The notes under the pieces are model-generated. The model was given only the letters and a program-made list of their open reading frames with translations, was not told the DNA's origin and searched no databases. Positions 31,482 to 42,923 of a stretch of 64,000 nucleotides of DNA are shown piece after piece. The DNA comes from Bretschneidera sinensis (lineage: Eukaryota > Streptophyta > Magnoliopsida > Brassicales > Akaniaceae). Position 1 is the stretch's first letter; each line of letters opens with the position of its first letter. Made by a program: the position numbers and the translations under genes. Where the stretch lies: NCBI GenBank assembly GCA_023935145.1, contig CM043702.1:100218588-100282587 (forward strand), read 5' to 3'.

Positions 31482-31516
31482 ACATTAGGGATAATGTGTA
31501 CATTAAGTTTGGGGGT
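31482..31516 (+). promoter_or_regulatory. Hairpin H2 plus internal polypurine-like tract, Athila-1
   Basis: ACATTA-GGGA-TAATGT keeps the stem of Athila-2 although the loop-closing G-C pair is now A-T. AAGTTTGGGGGT follows at 31505. Confidence 0.6.
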
Positions 31517-31875
31517 ATTGGGGACACATTCACACACTATGTCCCCGTTGTTTTTTTTATATAAATGCATATTCATATTATGTTGAAAATTTTGGTTGAT
31601 TTAAAACAAATATTATGATAAAAATAGTCTAATGATAAATTTTTAAAAGTCTTAATTACCTACCTCAAGGCATTTAGGAATTCACAAAGTTGATCTAAAT
31701 ATAACATGAGCACATTAGCACATAATAGTGTAAGGTATGTCCTATAATCTCTATGTATATGTTTCCATGACCTAGCTGTGATTGGATAACTCGTTAGAAT
31801 AACACTTTGGCATAGAAAAATAAAGAAGAATGTCATTATGCAAAAAGAGAAACTAAAATGCTCCTAATTATCATT

Positions 31876-32045
31876 AAAACATTCCACTAAGTAACTGGAC
31901 CTCTTGCCTCAGTAAGCAGTGAGTGTTCACGTCAAAAGGTGGGAATGATGTTTATAATGATCATTAAATAAAAATTTTCCACTGAGTAACTAGACCTCTT
32001 GCCTCAGTAAGTAGTGAGTGTTCACGTCAAAAGGTGGGGATTTTA
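31876..32045 (+). repeat. Paired 95-bp-period repeat, Athila-1
   Basis: Two units with the CTCTTGCCTCAGTAAG core and TTCCAC / GTGGG arms, 95 bases apart. Confidence 0.6.
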
Positions 32046-32562
32046 CAAGGAAGCATTAAGACCAGTTAGTTTCGAAGCCTTTTTTACTCGAGTTAGTAAG
32101 TCCTTAGGGGTGTTTTTACACTTAATGCCCTAAAATCATCTGGTTTGGGAGTCATTGGCTAAACACTCGCTACATGGGTCAATTAGAAAGCTCAATGAAA
32201 CTCAACCTCGTAAAAAGCTAATGATAAAAGAAAAAGAAAAGAAATAAAACTATGCCACTAGTGTTCATTTTGATAGGAAATTCGCTGAATGTTAAGACAC
32301 TGAAACATTATACAATAGAGATATTTAGAAGCTTCATCTTTTTCTGCTAATTCACCACACACTAAGTCAAACTTGTGATGCCTTAAACCAACCTTATGTA
32401 AGTAATTGGAATTTAAAACTCTTATTCATTGTGAAGATGTGTTTATATTTTAAGCCTACTCAGGAACAAATATCATGGTTTTGTGTGCAACCCAAAATTT
32501 TAACATAATATGAATGATGAGTTTGTCTTTAATTTTATTTTTTCAGTTAGTTTTTGGTTTTG

Positions 32563-32600
32563 TATTGCTAAGAGACTAGCAATATGTAAGTTTGGGGGTG
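32563..32600 (+). promoter_or_regulatory. Hairpin H3 and polypurine tract, Athila-1
   Basis: Perfect 8-bp stem TATTGCTA/TAGCAATA with loop AGAGAC, then AAGTTTGGGGGTG against the LTR. Confidence 0.75.
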
Positions 32601-33869
32601 TGATAAGTGCTTAAATATTCATATTTAAGCCCCTTAATTTACATTTGTTCAGCTATTTATTTACATATTTTATTATGTTTTACTTCATTTTTGTGTTCTC
32701 TATGTTTGTTATAGGCTTATGAGGAAAAGAAAGCATTTTTAAAGCTTTAAAGGAAGAAAACTAAAGATCTGGAAAATGCTAGTGCGATCAAGCACAACAT
32801 GGCCGCGATCGAGCGCACATATAGAAGGCTCGAGCGCAGAAGCAAGAGATCGAGCGCACATGCACAGAGAGGCGGCATAGTCCCATTTTGGAAAGCTTTC
32901 TTCCGGACCTATTTTGGAAATTAGAGTTTCGGGGCACTCTTAGAAACCTATATATAGGCTTATAAAACACATAAAACACATCCTATCTTTTATCTTTTAC
33001 TTTTGCTTGAAGTTGTAAGCTTTGGAGAGGAATTGACGACTCGTCTCCACAGTATTCTTCGGGTTTTATATTTTCTATTTAGTTTATGTTATGATGATGT
33101 TTATCATAGATAGCATGTTTAACAAACTCTTTATAGGGCTCGATTGAAGCCCTAATTATCCTTTTTCATATATATACATATTCATTGATTGCCTTTGCAA
33201 ATAGCCATGTTATGATGCTTTAATTGATTAATGCCTGTTTTATTGAATTCCTCATATGTGTGTGTCTGATCAACGTATGCATGTGGTATGGATTAGTTAG
33301 TTAGATTAATTTGAATGACCGAGTCCTAGGTCTGACAATAGTAACAAAAGAAATCCACACCGGATTCTTAGGTTAATCAACATGAGAAACCGGGAGCATA
33401 CACCATACCCTAGGTCTCGTGTGGTTGTTGATTTCCACAGATCTTATACTCTTTTTAAGGAACAACTCAGTATACACCATGCTGAATCCCTTAAGAAAGA
33501 AAAAATTTAGAGTAGATACCATGCCTAACTCATTGCTTAGGGAAATCAATAGCTTAAGGAGTAGATACCATGCCCTTAGGTTGACAACCATTAGGTATTC
33601 ATAATAGGGCTAGAGCATTGGCACATTACTTATTGGGAAAGTATGATTAGTGGTGGATATCAAAGCCCTATGTTCTTATCATTATCAATCTAAACTTAAT
33701 ATTTATTTCTATCAATTTTTACATTGTGAAACTGATTCTAAAACGAAATTCACCAATCCCTGTGGAGATGATCTCGCACTTGCACACTATGCTACTATTG
33801 ACCTTGTGCACTTGCAAGTAAAACTATATGATTATTTGCTTATTTATTTAGGTAGATAAATGCTCAACA
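32601..33869 (+). repeat. Athila-1 3' LTR (1269 bp)
   Basis: Starts TGATAAGTGC and ends GCTCAACA. The CGATCGAGCGCA cluster is at 32780-32860 and the TATATATAGG box near 32950. Confidence 0.9.
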
Positions 33870-33935
<66 letters not shown>

Positions 33936-33999
33936 TTAACTCTATGTCATATTTATTAACATACTTCTTTACCATTACTTTACAATTATGGGTATTAGA
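33870..33999 (-). repeat. Tekay-1 3' LTR, terminal part, with long TA microsatellite
   Basis: 33871-33931 is an uninterrupted TA repeat, the same tract into which Athila-1 inserted. The part after it (CTATGTCATATTTATTAA to GGGTATTAGA) matches the terminus of the Tekay-2 LTR at 36610-36656. Confidence 0.8.
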
Positions 34000-34661
34000 A
34001 ATCTACCCACCTTATAAAAATTTTATCCCCGAAATTTTCTTACCTAACTCCAGAAACAAATGTGAATAATATTTCTTCATAATTGTCTCATGCTTTCATG
34101 TAATCTCTTCGACATCCTTATTCCGTCATAGAACTTGAACTAATGTAATTATTTTATTATACAAGACTTGCTCTTTTCTGTCTAAAATTCTTGTTGGTAC
34201 TTGTATAAAAGTCAAATCTTTCTTAATTTCTATAGCTTGGCTCAAAATATTATGAGATTTATCAAGTAAACGCTTTCAAACGTGAAACGTGGAATACATT
34301 ATGTCACTGCTTCAACTCCGGAGGCAAATCTAGGTTATTCACAACTAGCCCAACTTTCTCAATACCCTTATAGTGTCCCACTTACCTTAAACTCAACTTT
34401 CCTTTCCTTTTGATCCTCAACACACCTTTTCATGGAGATATTTTTAATTACACCCAATCACCTACTTGAAATTCAAGAGGTATTTTTCTATTATCAACAT
34501 ATCTATTTGGTCTACTCTGTGCTACTTTACGGTTCTCTCTAATCAATTTGATCCTCTCAGTTGCTAACTCAATAATATATGGACCAAATATATTTATTTC
34601 TCCCATGTTTTCCAACATATACGAGTTCTACACCTCCTACCATACAATGTATCAATCGGTG
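34000..34661 (-). pseudogene. Tekay-1 pol 3' end (integrase C-terminus and chromodomain remnant)
   Basis: Collinear with Tekay-2 36657-37320. A purine tract (AAGGTGGGTAGA on the minus strand) abuts the LTR, and chromodomain-like sequence and the integrase tail follow in decayed frames. The last codons before the Tekay-2 insertion spell the IDTLYGRRCR block of chromovirus integrase. The matching SIGMSP half lies at 50322-50345. Confidence 0.75.
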
Positions 34662-36656
34662 TGTAACGACCCATCCCGGGTTGGCCATTCCTGAGGCGAT
34701 GTCATCACATTTTGATAATCCCAGCTCGACACGTATATGCAACAATAAAATGATACTATCAAATTTTTTTTTTATTTTAATCCTCAACCCTCAGCAGGAG
34801 AGGTACATAAATATAATATTAACTTACATATAATATGCAACGTAAGATGCATGAATATTTACAAATATTTATTTCATTTTCTCACTAGTCTAAGGATATT
34901 GACATGTACATGACTTACAGAAAATGAATCCTTCTGACTTTTGACCCACCAGACTAATTGTCCTATCTGATACCTGAAATCATTGTACAATGAGAGGTGA
35001 GCTTCACAAGCTCAGTGAATTAAATTTACTAAAAGTATTCCAATTTCATAAATAGCATGTTAATATTTAATCATTTATTTCTCTTATAACTGGATAATAG
35101 CATAATATCTAACATTTAAATAATTCCCATATTATTATATTTCTTTGTCTTTTTCTATTTTTCTCACTGTAACTGTCTCTCTCTAGGAGACCCAGCCATC
35201 TATAAATAAATTCACAATAATATACCACACATCAGCATTTCAATAATGCAAGTAATAATTAAAATAGATGCCATGCATGAATGATTATGATGGGAACGTC
35301 TTCCCACCTATTGACAGGTTATTATTATCTTAGACCAACCCTTCCCCGCTCTTTACAGCTTATCCCGGCTATCACGGAATTTATTTCCAGCATATACCAA
35401 TTGTCATGGTGTCCTTTTTATTTCCAGCATATACCGGCTGTCACGGTGGTTCCATTAGACCGGCCCCTTCCCAGTTCTTTCGGTTATCTTATTTAATGCA
35501 TATGCATATGAACAATGATATGAAATATGCATATGAACAGTAATATAAACACAATATAAATTTAAAATATTTAAATTAACTATTCGATCTTTCCTCAACT
35601 TTCTGCTTAATAAATTTCACAATTTTCTTCTCCTCGTGTATCACATCAATTTATTCACCAAACTAGTCAAAATCTCTTTGTCACCATCATTATTAAATTA
35701 CTCATTTTTCTAATAATATTTATTTTCACATAATAATTTCCTACGTGTCCAATATTCATATCAAACATATCAATTTAATTTTTATCTACCACCAAGCATA
35801 TTCTAATAATTTATTTTAATATTATTACTAGATACTTGATTTTTATTTAGATTACTTAAAGTAAATCCAACTCACCACGTAGCACTTAAAACTACTCGTG
35901 GATCACTTCTTTGCCTTTCCCATTCTTCTCAAGAATTTCCTTTGGTCGCCCTTCGTCAACACCTGACATAGTATTTGTATTAAATTTCTAATTATTTCTT
36001 AAATTCTTCATAAACCACAACCTTTGAAAATTCCCACTTTGAATTCCGGGAAATTTTGTGAATGCTAAAAATTAAAAAATAAATATTACATTATTACCTT
36101 CTATTTTTTCAATAGCTTCTCGTCAAAATTTCCACCATAAATCCCTTCAAAATTTTGCTCTTTCAACCTTTCTCTCGGTCACCAAGTGTTTAAAGACGGT
36201 GCGTAATGGAAAGAAAACTAAATGAGTTTGGTAAGTGTAAGTTAAGCTTACGCATACTACATGCATATGTACAAGTTGGCTGAAAAAAAATCTCTACAGC
36301 TCCTAAAAATCTCTGCAAATCCCAACTGGTCGTCACTATGAAATCTCTTAAAATTTCTCCACGTATTGGACACTTGCAAGGCATACAATTACCTTTCTTT
36401 ATACTTGGCAATCAGCAATTAAGTTAGCAGCAGGTGGCTGCCACCTGCTGCCATGTTTTATTGTTCACCAAATTTTTTTTTTTTACTTTTCAGTCTCCTT
36501 TGTCTTCTTCCCTTCTACCTCCTCGGACGTTCTGGTCCCAGATAATTTTTTTTAGAATTGCTTTATTCAAATACTACTAAACCCTCCTCATAAATTTTTG
36601 TTTTTAATTCCATGTCATATTTATTAAATTGCTTCTTTACAAATACGGGTATTACA
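34662..36656 (-). repeat. Tekay-2 3' LTR (1995 bp)
   Basis: In plus orientation it runs TGTAACGACCCATCC to GGGTATTACA. It contains degenerate 35-40-base repeats (TTTATTTCCAGCATATACC) at 35385-35460 and ATATGCATATGAACA repeats near 35500. Confidence 0.92.
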
Positions 36657-36672
36657 ATTCTATCCACTTTAC
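36657..36672 (-). other. Tekay-2 polypurine tract
   Basis: The minus strand reads GTAAAGTGGATAGAAT directly before the 3' LTR. Confidence 0.6.
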
Positions 36673-36706
36673 AAAAATTTCGTCTCCGAAATTTCCTTAC
36701 CTAAAA

Positions 36707-36958
36707 TCAAGAAAAGAGTTGGGGATAATTTTTTATCATTCTTGCTTTATGCTCCCACGTGACCTCTTCGACATCTTTATTTCGCCATAATACTTGAATC
36801 AAAGAAATGACTGTATTGCGCAAGACATGTTCCTTTCTATTTAGGATTCTGACTGGTACTAGCATAAAAGTCAAATCTTCTTGAATTTTTATTGCCTGAT
36901 CAGAGATACTATGGGATTCGTCGTGTAAATATTTTCTCAATAGTGACACATGAAACAC
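36707..36958 (-). pseudogene. Tekay-2 chromodomain
   Basis: Starts FHVSLLRKYLHD, a tract typical of the integrase end of chromoviruses. The aromatic and acidic chromodomain core follows (VLWRNKDVEEVTWE, then YPQLFS). This domain is thought to steer integration to heterochromatin, which fits the setting. The 83-codon stretch is open, but it is separated from the integrase core by stops near 36960-37270. Confidence 0.8.
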
Positions 36959-37880
36959 ATTATGTAATTACTTTAATTCTGGAGGCAAATTCAAACGATG
37001 TGCTATCGGGTCCAATCTTCTCGATCACCTCATACGGCCTCACAAATCTCGGGCTCAGCTTTCCCTTCTTCTTAAATCTCAATACTCCCTTCCACGAAGA
37101 TATCTTCAAGAATACCCAATCACCAACTTAGAACTCGAAAGGTCTTCTTCTTTTATCAACATATCCTTTTTGCCTGTTCTGAGCTACTCTGAGGTTCTCC
37201 CTAACCAATTCGATCCTCTCAGTAGTCAAGTCTATCATTTCCAAGCCATATATCTTTCTCTCTCCAACTTCTTCCTAGCATACTGGAGTTCTACACCTTC
37301 TACCATACAAAGCCTCAAAAGATTCCATCCCAATACTAGTTTGATATTGATTATTGTATGCAAATTCGATTAAAGGAAAATAAGCATCCCAGCTCACTGA
37401 GAAACTTAATACACTTGCCCTAAGCATATCTTCTAGTATTCTGATGATTTTCTCTGTCTGCCCATCAGTTTGTGGATGAAAAGCTGTACTAAACTGTAAT
37501 TTCATACCCATAGCTTCTTAGAAACCTCTCCAAAATCTAGATGTAAATCTAGAATCTCTATCTGATACGATACCCAAGGGTACTCCATGTAATTTTACTA
37601 TCTCTGCCACATACAACTCAGCCAACTTTTTTGGACTCCAAGTAGTTTTAATAGGATAAAAATGTGAAGACTTAGAAAGTCTATCCACTATAACCCACAC
37701 AGCATCATGTCCCCTTTGGGTGCAGGGAAAACCAGAGACAAAGTCCATACTCCCATTTTCCCATGGCCACTCAGGTATTGGAAGAGGTTGTAATAAACCC
37801 GCTGGATGTCTATTCTTAACCTTCACCTGTTGACAAATCAAGCATCTAGAAATATATTCTGCTACATCCTTCTTCATCCC
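36959..37880 (-). pseudogene. Tekay-2 integrase
   Basis: The zinc finger keeps its Cys pair (SRCLICQQVKVKNRHPAGLL). Catalytic Asp lies in GSMDFVSGFP and in IVSDRDSRFTS, and the Glu position in HPQTDGQTEKIIRILE. After a stop near 37518 the TSIGMESFEALYGRRCRTP motif follows (37275-37511). The C-terminal GPY-like part (36959-37274) is readable only with frame breaks. It would insert the cDNA. Confidence 0.88.
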
Positions 37881-38790
37881 TGACCACTAATAATTCTATG
37901 TCAACCCCTGTACATCTTATTATTACTTAAGTGCATGGGATGTACATAATCATAAGCTTCCTTTAGTATCTCCTTTCTCATCTCCACATCATTGGGAACA
38001 GAAACTCTATGCCCTAATATTACCATACCATCTTCTCTAATTCTAAACTTAGTCGGCTTCCCACTCCACACTTCCTGCCTGATTTTCTCTATCCCCTCAT
38101 CTTTACCCTGCAGCTATAATAAACGATCAATAATAAGAGATTGTATCATCATATTTGCCATTAATACTCATCTATCATTGACACTCAATTGCATCCTCAT
38201 TCTTCTTAATTCTATCATCAGGCTAGTATTATGACTCCCAATAACAACTAATCTCCTGGTAGCCTTTCTACTCAATACGTCAGCTACTACATTAGCCTTT
38301 CCTGGATGATAATGAACTGTATAGTCATAATCACAAATCAATTCCATCCACCTCCTCTGCCTCAAATTCAACTCCTTATGGGTTGGTAAATGCGTCAAGC
38401 TTTTATGATCAGTAAAAATTTCACATTGGCTCCATATAAATGGTGTCTCCAAATCTTCAAAGCAAAAAACTATGGCAGCCAATTCTAAATCATGGGTCGG
38501 GTAATTCTTCTCATGGTTCTTCAGTTGCCTCGATGCGTAAGCTATAACTCTCCTTGTTGCATCAATACACATCTCAACCCCTGATGTGACGCATCACTAT
38601 AAACCACAAATCCTTCATCACCAGAAATAAGTACTAATACCAGGGCAGTAGTCAGTTTCTCTTTTAATAGCTGAAAACTCCTCTCACATTCCTCAGACCA
38701 CCTAAACTTCACATCCTTCTTAGTCAACTTAGTCAAAGGTCCAACAATCATTGAAAAATTATGGATAAATCTCCTATAATAACCAGCCAA
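37881..38790 (-). pseudogene. Tekay-2 RT connection and RNase H
   Basis: 38542-38790 encodes MAGYYRRFIHNFSMIVGPLT and KFRWSEECERSFQLLK, then the RNase H start [17 protein letters not shown]. In an overlapping frame 38168-38572 gives [38 protein letters not shown] and the end [10 protein letters not shown]. 37881-38167 is the weakly conserved link to integrase. One frameshift near 38550 is needed. Confidence 0.88.
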
Positions 38791-39429
38791 CCCTAAAAAG
38801 CTTCTAGTTTCAGTTACACTCGTGGGTCTTTCCTAATTCAACACTGCTTCTACTTTTTGTGGGTCAACTACTATCCCCTCTCCTGACACAACATGCCCCA
38901 AGAAAGATATTTCGCTTAACCAGAACTCACACTTCTAAAACTTCGCATATAATTTCTCTCTCCTCAAAATATTCAACATTATCCTCAAATGTTGCATATG
39001 CTCCCCTTCATTATTGGAATATATCAAAATATCATCAATGAATACAATCACAAATCTGTCCAAGAATGGTTTAAACACCTGAGTCATAAGGTCCATAAAT
39101 GTTACAGGAGAACTAGTTAACCCAAAAGGCATCACTAAGAACTCATGATGGCCATAACGTGTCCTTAAAGCAGTTTTAGGCACGTCTCCCTCCTTTATCC
39201 TCAATTGATGATAAGCCAAACTCAGGTCTATCTTAGAAAACACTCTAGCTCCCTGTAACTGCTCGAATAAATCATCTTTCATGGGCAAAGGATATCTATT
39301 CTTGATGGTGATCTTATTTAACGGTCTATAATCAACACACAACCTCAATGTCCGATCCTTTTTCTTGACAAATAACATAGGGGCTCCCCAGGGTGACATA
39401 CTAGGTCGGATAAACTGTTTATCTAGCAA
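38791..39429 (-). pseudogene. Tekay-2 reverse transcriptase, core intact
   Basis: The only full RT palm in the window (38935-39429): [40 protein letters not shown], the first catalytic Asp in [31 protein letters not shown], and the active-site loop FIDD within [12 protein letters not shown]. It ends at EKLYAKF with a stop where the next codon should be Trp/Cys-like. 38791-38934 is the thumb, in broken frames. One stop separates it from the protease segment. Confidence 0.9.
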
Positions 39430-39438
39430 CTCTTGAAG

Positions 39439-40287
39439 CTAAACTTTCAACTCTCTCAATTTAGCTGGGGCCATTCTATAAGGTGTTGATCCTGGAATCA
39501 CTTCAATAGAAAATTTAATCTCCTTATTGGGAGGCAATCCAGTCAACTCTTCATGGAAAACATCAGAAAAATCCTTTACTACCAAGATATCTTCTAACTT
39601 TCTACCTTTCTTGCTAGAATCCACTACATGTGCCAAATACCCCTCACAACCCTTCCTCAACCATTTACTAGCGGTTAAGGCAGAAATAAGACAATTAGTA
39701 AGTATCTTACATTCTCCCTGAAAATTAAACTCCTCCTGTCCGGGTATTTTGAACACCACATTTTTCCTAAAACAATCTACCGAAGCATGATATACAGAGA
39801 GCCAATTCATCCCCAGAATTAAATCAAAGTCTGTCATATCTAGAGACAATAAATCCGCTTCAAATTCTCTATCAGCAATATTAATCACACAACCTCGATA
39901 GATTGTTTTGATAATAACCCTATCTCCAGTAGGAATCTCTACAATAATTGCATGCATCAAAGGACTAGCACTAGCACCAATAGATTTCATATAACTACTA
40001 GACGCAAAAGAATGGGTTGCACCAAGATCAATCAATAATCTAGCAGGCATACTAAGGATAGAGATCATACCCATAACAACATCAATAGTGGCTTGTACAA
40101 CCTGTTGGGTCAATGCATAGACTCTGCCATCTCTAGACTGACTTTGACTGCAGCGTCCTCGCTCTGCTACTGATCCTCGACCTCTGCCCCACATACCCCC
40201 TGATCCACCACCTCTCTCCATTGATCTCCTCCGAACACTTCCCACACCTATGTCAGCAGATTTCCCCACTGGACAATCTGCAGCCAC
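39439..40287 (-). pseudogene. Tekay-2 aspartic protease and RT N-terminus
   Basis: 282 codons are open. A basic Gly-Arg-rich start is followed by VYALTQQ and the protease centre ARLLIDLGATHSFASSSY, where Asp-Leu-Gly-Ala replaces the lineage's usual Asp-Ser/Thr-Gly-Ala. Next come MTDFDLILGMNWLSVYHA and DCFRKNVVFK. The RT approach contains FSDVFHEELTGLPPNKEIKF and APAKLRELK. It joins the next stretch across a single stop near 39436. Confidence 0.9.
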
Positions 40288-41543
40288 ATGTCATCCCTTA
40301 CCATATACAAAGCATATCTGTATAGGGCAATTCCGAGCCAAATGTCCTATCTGATTACATCTGAAGCAGACCCTTGTCTCTTGATCAAACATCTGATTAC
40401 CACTTCTCTCTAGTGGCATACTTACCCCCCTACCATAACTCCAAACTCTCATAGCTTGGCTCCCAAATCTAAGGGTCCCACCAGTATTATTCTGAGCTAC
40501 AGAAGCAACAGATCTTGTTGCCTCTGACTCTGCACCACAGTTCCTTGTGACAAGGAACACCCTCTTTAGAGTAGTCTCCCACCCTGTACACCCATATTGC
40601 TACCCCTTCTAAGTCCTTCAAATCTAGACCTCTTCAGCCAATCCCTCATACCTCTCAACTCCATCAAATCCTTCTCAATCTATAATGCTTTATCCACCAG
40701 TACAGCATAATTTCCTATGCCCATGTAAGAGAGTTTAGTCTGAATATTGTAGTGTAATCCGTCGAAAAATATCTTACATTTTCTCTCCTCTATATTCACT
40801 AACTCAGGTAAAAGCCTTGATAGGGATATGAATTTACTATCATATTCAACCACCGATAAATTTCCCTGCCTTAGATGAATAAAATCTCTTTCTTGTTGTA
40901 TCCGAAAGGTATTTGGGAAATACTTTGCAAAGAACTCATCCTTAAACTTACTCTAAGTCAAAGGTTGATCTACCCGTGTACTTACCCTGGGCCAAATATG
41001 CTCCCACCATTGAGAAGCCTCACCCTCCAGCATAAATGAAGCAAAAGCCACCTTCTGTTTATCTGACACTAATAAGACCTTAAAATATTTCTCCACGTGT
41101 CTAATCCACTGCTCAGCTTCCACCAGATTTACAGATCCTCTAAAATACTGAGATTTAAACTTAAGAAACCTCACAAAACAATCACCTTGCATCTCATGTG
41201 CAAACACACCTCCCTCGTGGCCCTCTTGCCTCACATCATCCTATTTTCTTCTACCTCTTTCCTCTAATCTTCTTTGTAAATTTTCAGCCCTTTCTTCAGC
41301 TGCATTCATCCTCTTTATAGCACGATTAAGGACTTCTTTCAATTCACCATTCTAAACCTCAGATACTCTCCCAACTCTACTGGTACTAGCTGCACTATCA
41401 ACATGTTCCCTCACGGGAATCACGGACTCAACTTCCTCATCTACTTTAATCCTCCTAAAAATTGGGGGTCTACCACATCCCCTCTGATTTAGAACTCTAC
41501 CTCTAGCTCTCGCACGCCCACGTGTCACCCTCAGACTCTGCAT
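40288..41543 (-). pseudogene. Tekay-2 gag
   Basis: The N-terminus (41352-41543) is basic (RGRARARGR). The capsid part (40953-41234) has the chromovirus Gag block EAEQWIRHVEKYFKVL and FMLEGEASQWWEHIWP. After a stop it continues in broken frames (KDEFFAKYFP, then ERDFIHLRQGNLSVVEYDSKF). The zinc knuckle CFRCNQIGHLARNCP is open in 40291-40560. At least four stops or shifts interrupt it. Confidence 0.88.
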
Positions 41544-41608
41544 TTAAAAATACAGTTTATTTAGATCTTCCACTTTTTCATGTAGTCTACAGAATCTTAA
41601 AACCTAAT

Positions 41609-41620
41609 GCTCTGATACCA
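41609..41620 (-). other. Tekay-2 primer-binding site
   Basis: The minus strand reads TGGTATCAGAGC exactly, the initiator tRNA-Met complement, four bases after the LTR end. Confidence 0.93.
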
Positions 41621-42923
41621 AAATTGTAACGACCCATCACGGGTTAGCCACCCCCGAGGTGGTGTCATCACATTTTGATAATCCCAACACGTCACATATA
41701 TGCAACAATAAAATGATACTAATAGTTTTTTTTTAATCCTCAACCCTCCACAGAGGAGGTACATAAATCTAATATTAATTTACATATAATATACAACGTA
41801 AGATGCATTAACATTTACAAATATTTATTTCATTTTCTCAGTAGTCTGAGGATATTGACACGTATGTGACTTACAAAAAATGAATCCGTCTGACTTTTGA
41901 CCCACCAAACTAATTGTCCTATCTGATACCTGAAATCATTGTACAATGAGGGATGAGCTTCACAAGCTCAATGAATTAAATTTATTAAAAGTATTTCAAT
42001 TTCATAAATAGCCCATTAATATTTAATCATTTATTTATCCTCTAACTGGATAATAGCATAATATCTAACATTTAAATAATTCTCATATTATCATATTTCT
42101 ATGTCTTTTTCTCACTATAACTGTCTCTCTCTGGGAGACCCAACCATCTATAAATAAATTCACAATAATATACCACACATCAGCATTTCAATAATGCAAA
42201 CAATAATTAAAACATATGCCATGAATGAATGATTATGATGGGAATTTCTTCCCACCTGTTGACAAGTTATTATTATCTTAGACCGGCCCCTTCCCGATTC
42301 TTTACAACTTATCCCAGCTGTCATGGAATTTATTTCCAGCATATACCGACTGTCACGGTGTCCCTTTTATTTCTAGCATATATCGGCTGTCACGATTGTT
42401 CCATTAGACCGGTCCCTTCCCGGTTCTTTCGGTTATCTTATTTAATGCATATGCATATGAACAATGACATAAAATATGCATATGAACAATGATTTGAAAT
42501 ATGCATATAAATAGTAATATAAACACAATATAAATTTAAAATATTTAAATTAACTATTCAATCTTTCCTCAGCTTTCTGCTTAATATATTTCACAATTTT
42601 CTTTTTCTCATGTATCACATCAATTTATTCACGAAACTAATCAAAATCTCTTTATCGCCGTCTTTATTAAATCACTCATTTTTCTAATAATATTTCTTTT
42701 CACATAATAATTTCCTACGTGTCCAATATTCATATCATACATATCAATTTAATTTTTATCTACCACCAACCATAGGCTAATAATTTATTTTGATATTATT
42801 ACTAGATACTTGATTTTTATTTAGATTACTTAAAGTAAATCCAACTCACCACGTAGCACTTAATGCTACCCGTGGATCATTTCCTTGCCTTTCCCGTTCT
42901 TCTCAAGAATTTCCTCCGGTTGC

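Larger units (their letters stand above)
31113..32600 (+). other. Athila-1 3' non-coding region
   Basis: It holds the post-ORF motif (31221-31270), three purine tracts AAGTTTGGGGG (31404, 31505, 32588), hairpin H2 ACATTA-GGGA-TAATGT (31482-31497), a paired repeat (31876-32045) and hairpin H3 TATTGCTA-AGAGAC-TAGCAATA (32563-32584). No ORF. Confidence 0.75.
9628..33869 (+). mobile_element. Athila-1: Athila-type Ty3 element hosting two nested elements
   Basis: LTRs at 9628-10942 and 32601-33869 begin TGATAAGTG and end CTCAACA. A tRNA-Asp primer site follows the 5' LTR and a polypurine tract precedes the 3' LTR. Internal parts are gag (11235-12796), integrase remnant (22485-23720), env-like ORF (24643-25139 plus 30578-31112) and a long 3' non-coding region. 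The protease, RT and RNase H block is deleted. Athila-2 (12797-22479) and Athila-3 (25140-30577) are inserted in it. The flanks are ATATA (9623-9627) and GTATA (33870-33874), a target duplication with one difference inside a TA repeat. Confidence 0.88.

Noticed and set aside
33860..34069. ORF rich in Ile-Tyr
   Set aside because: Translation of the TA microsatellite.
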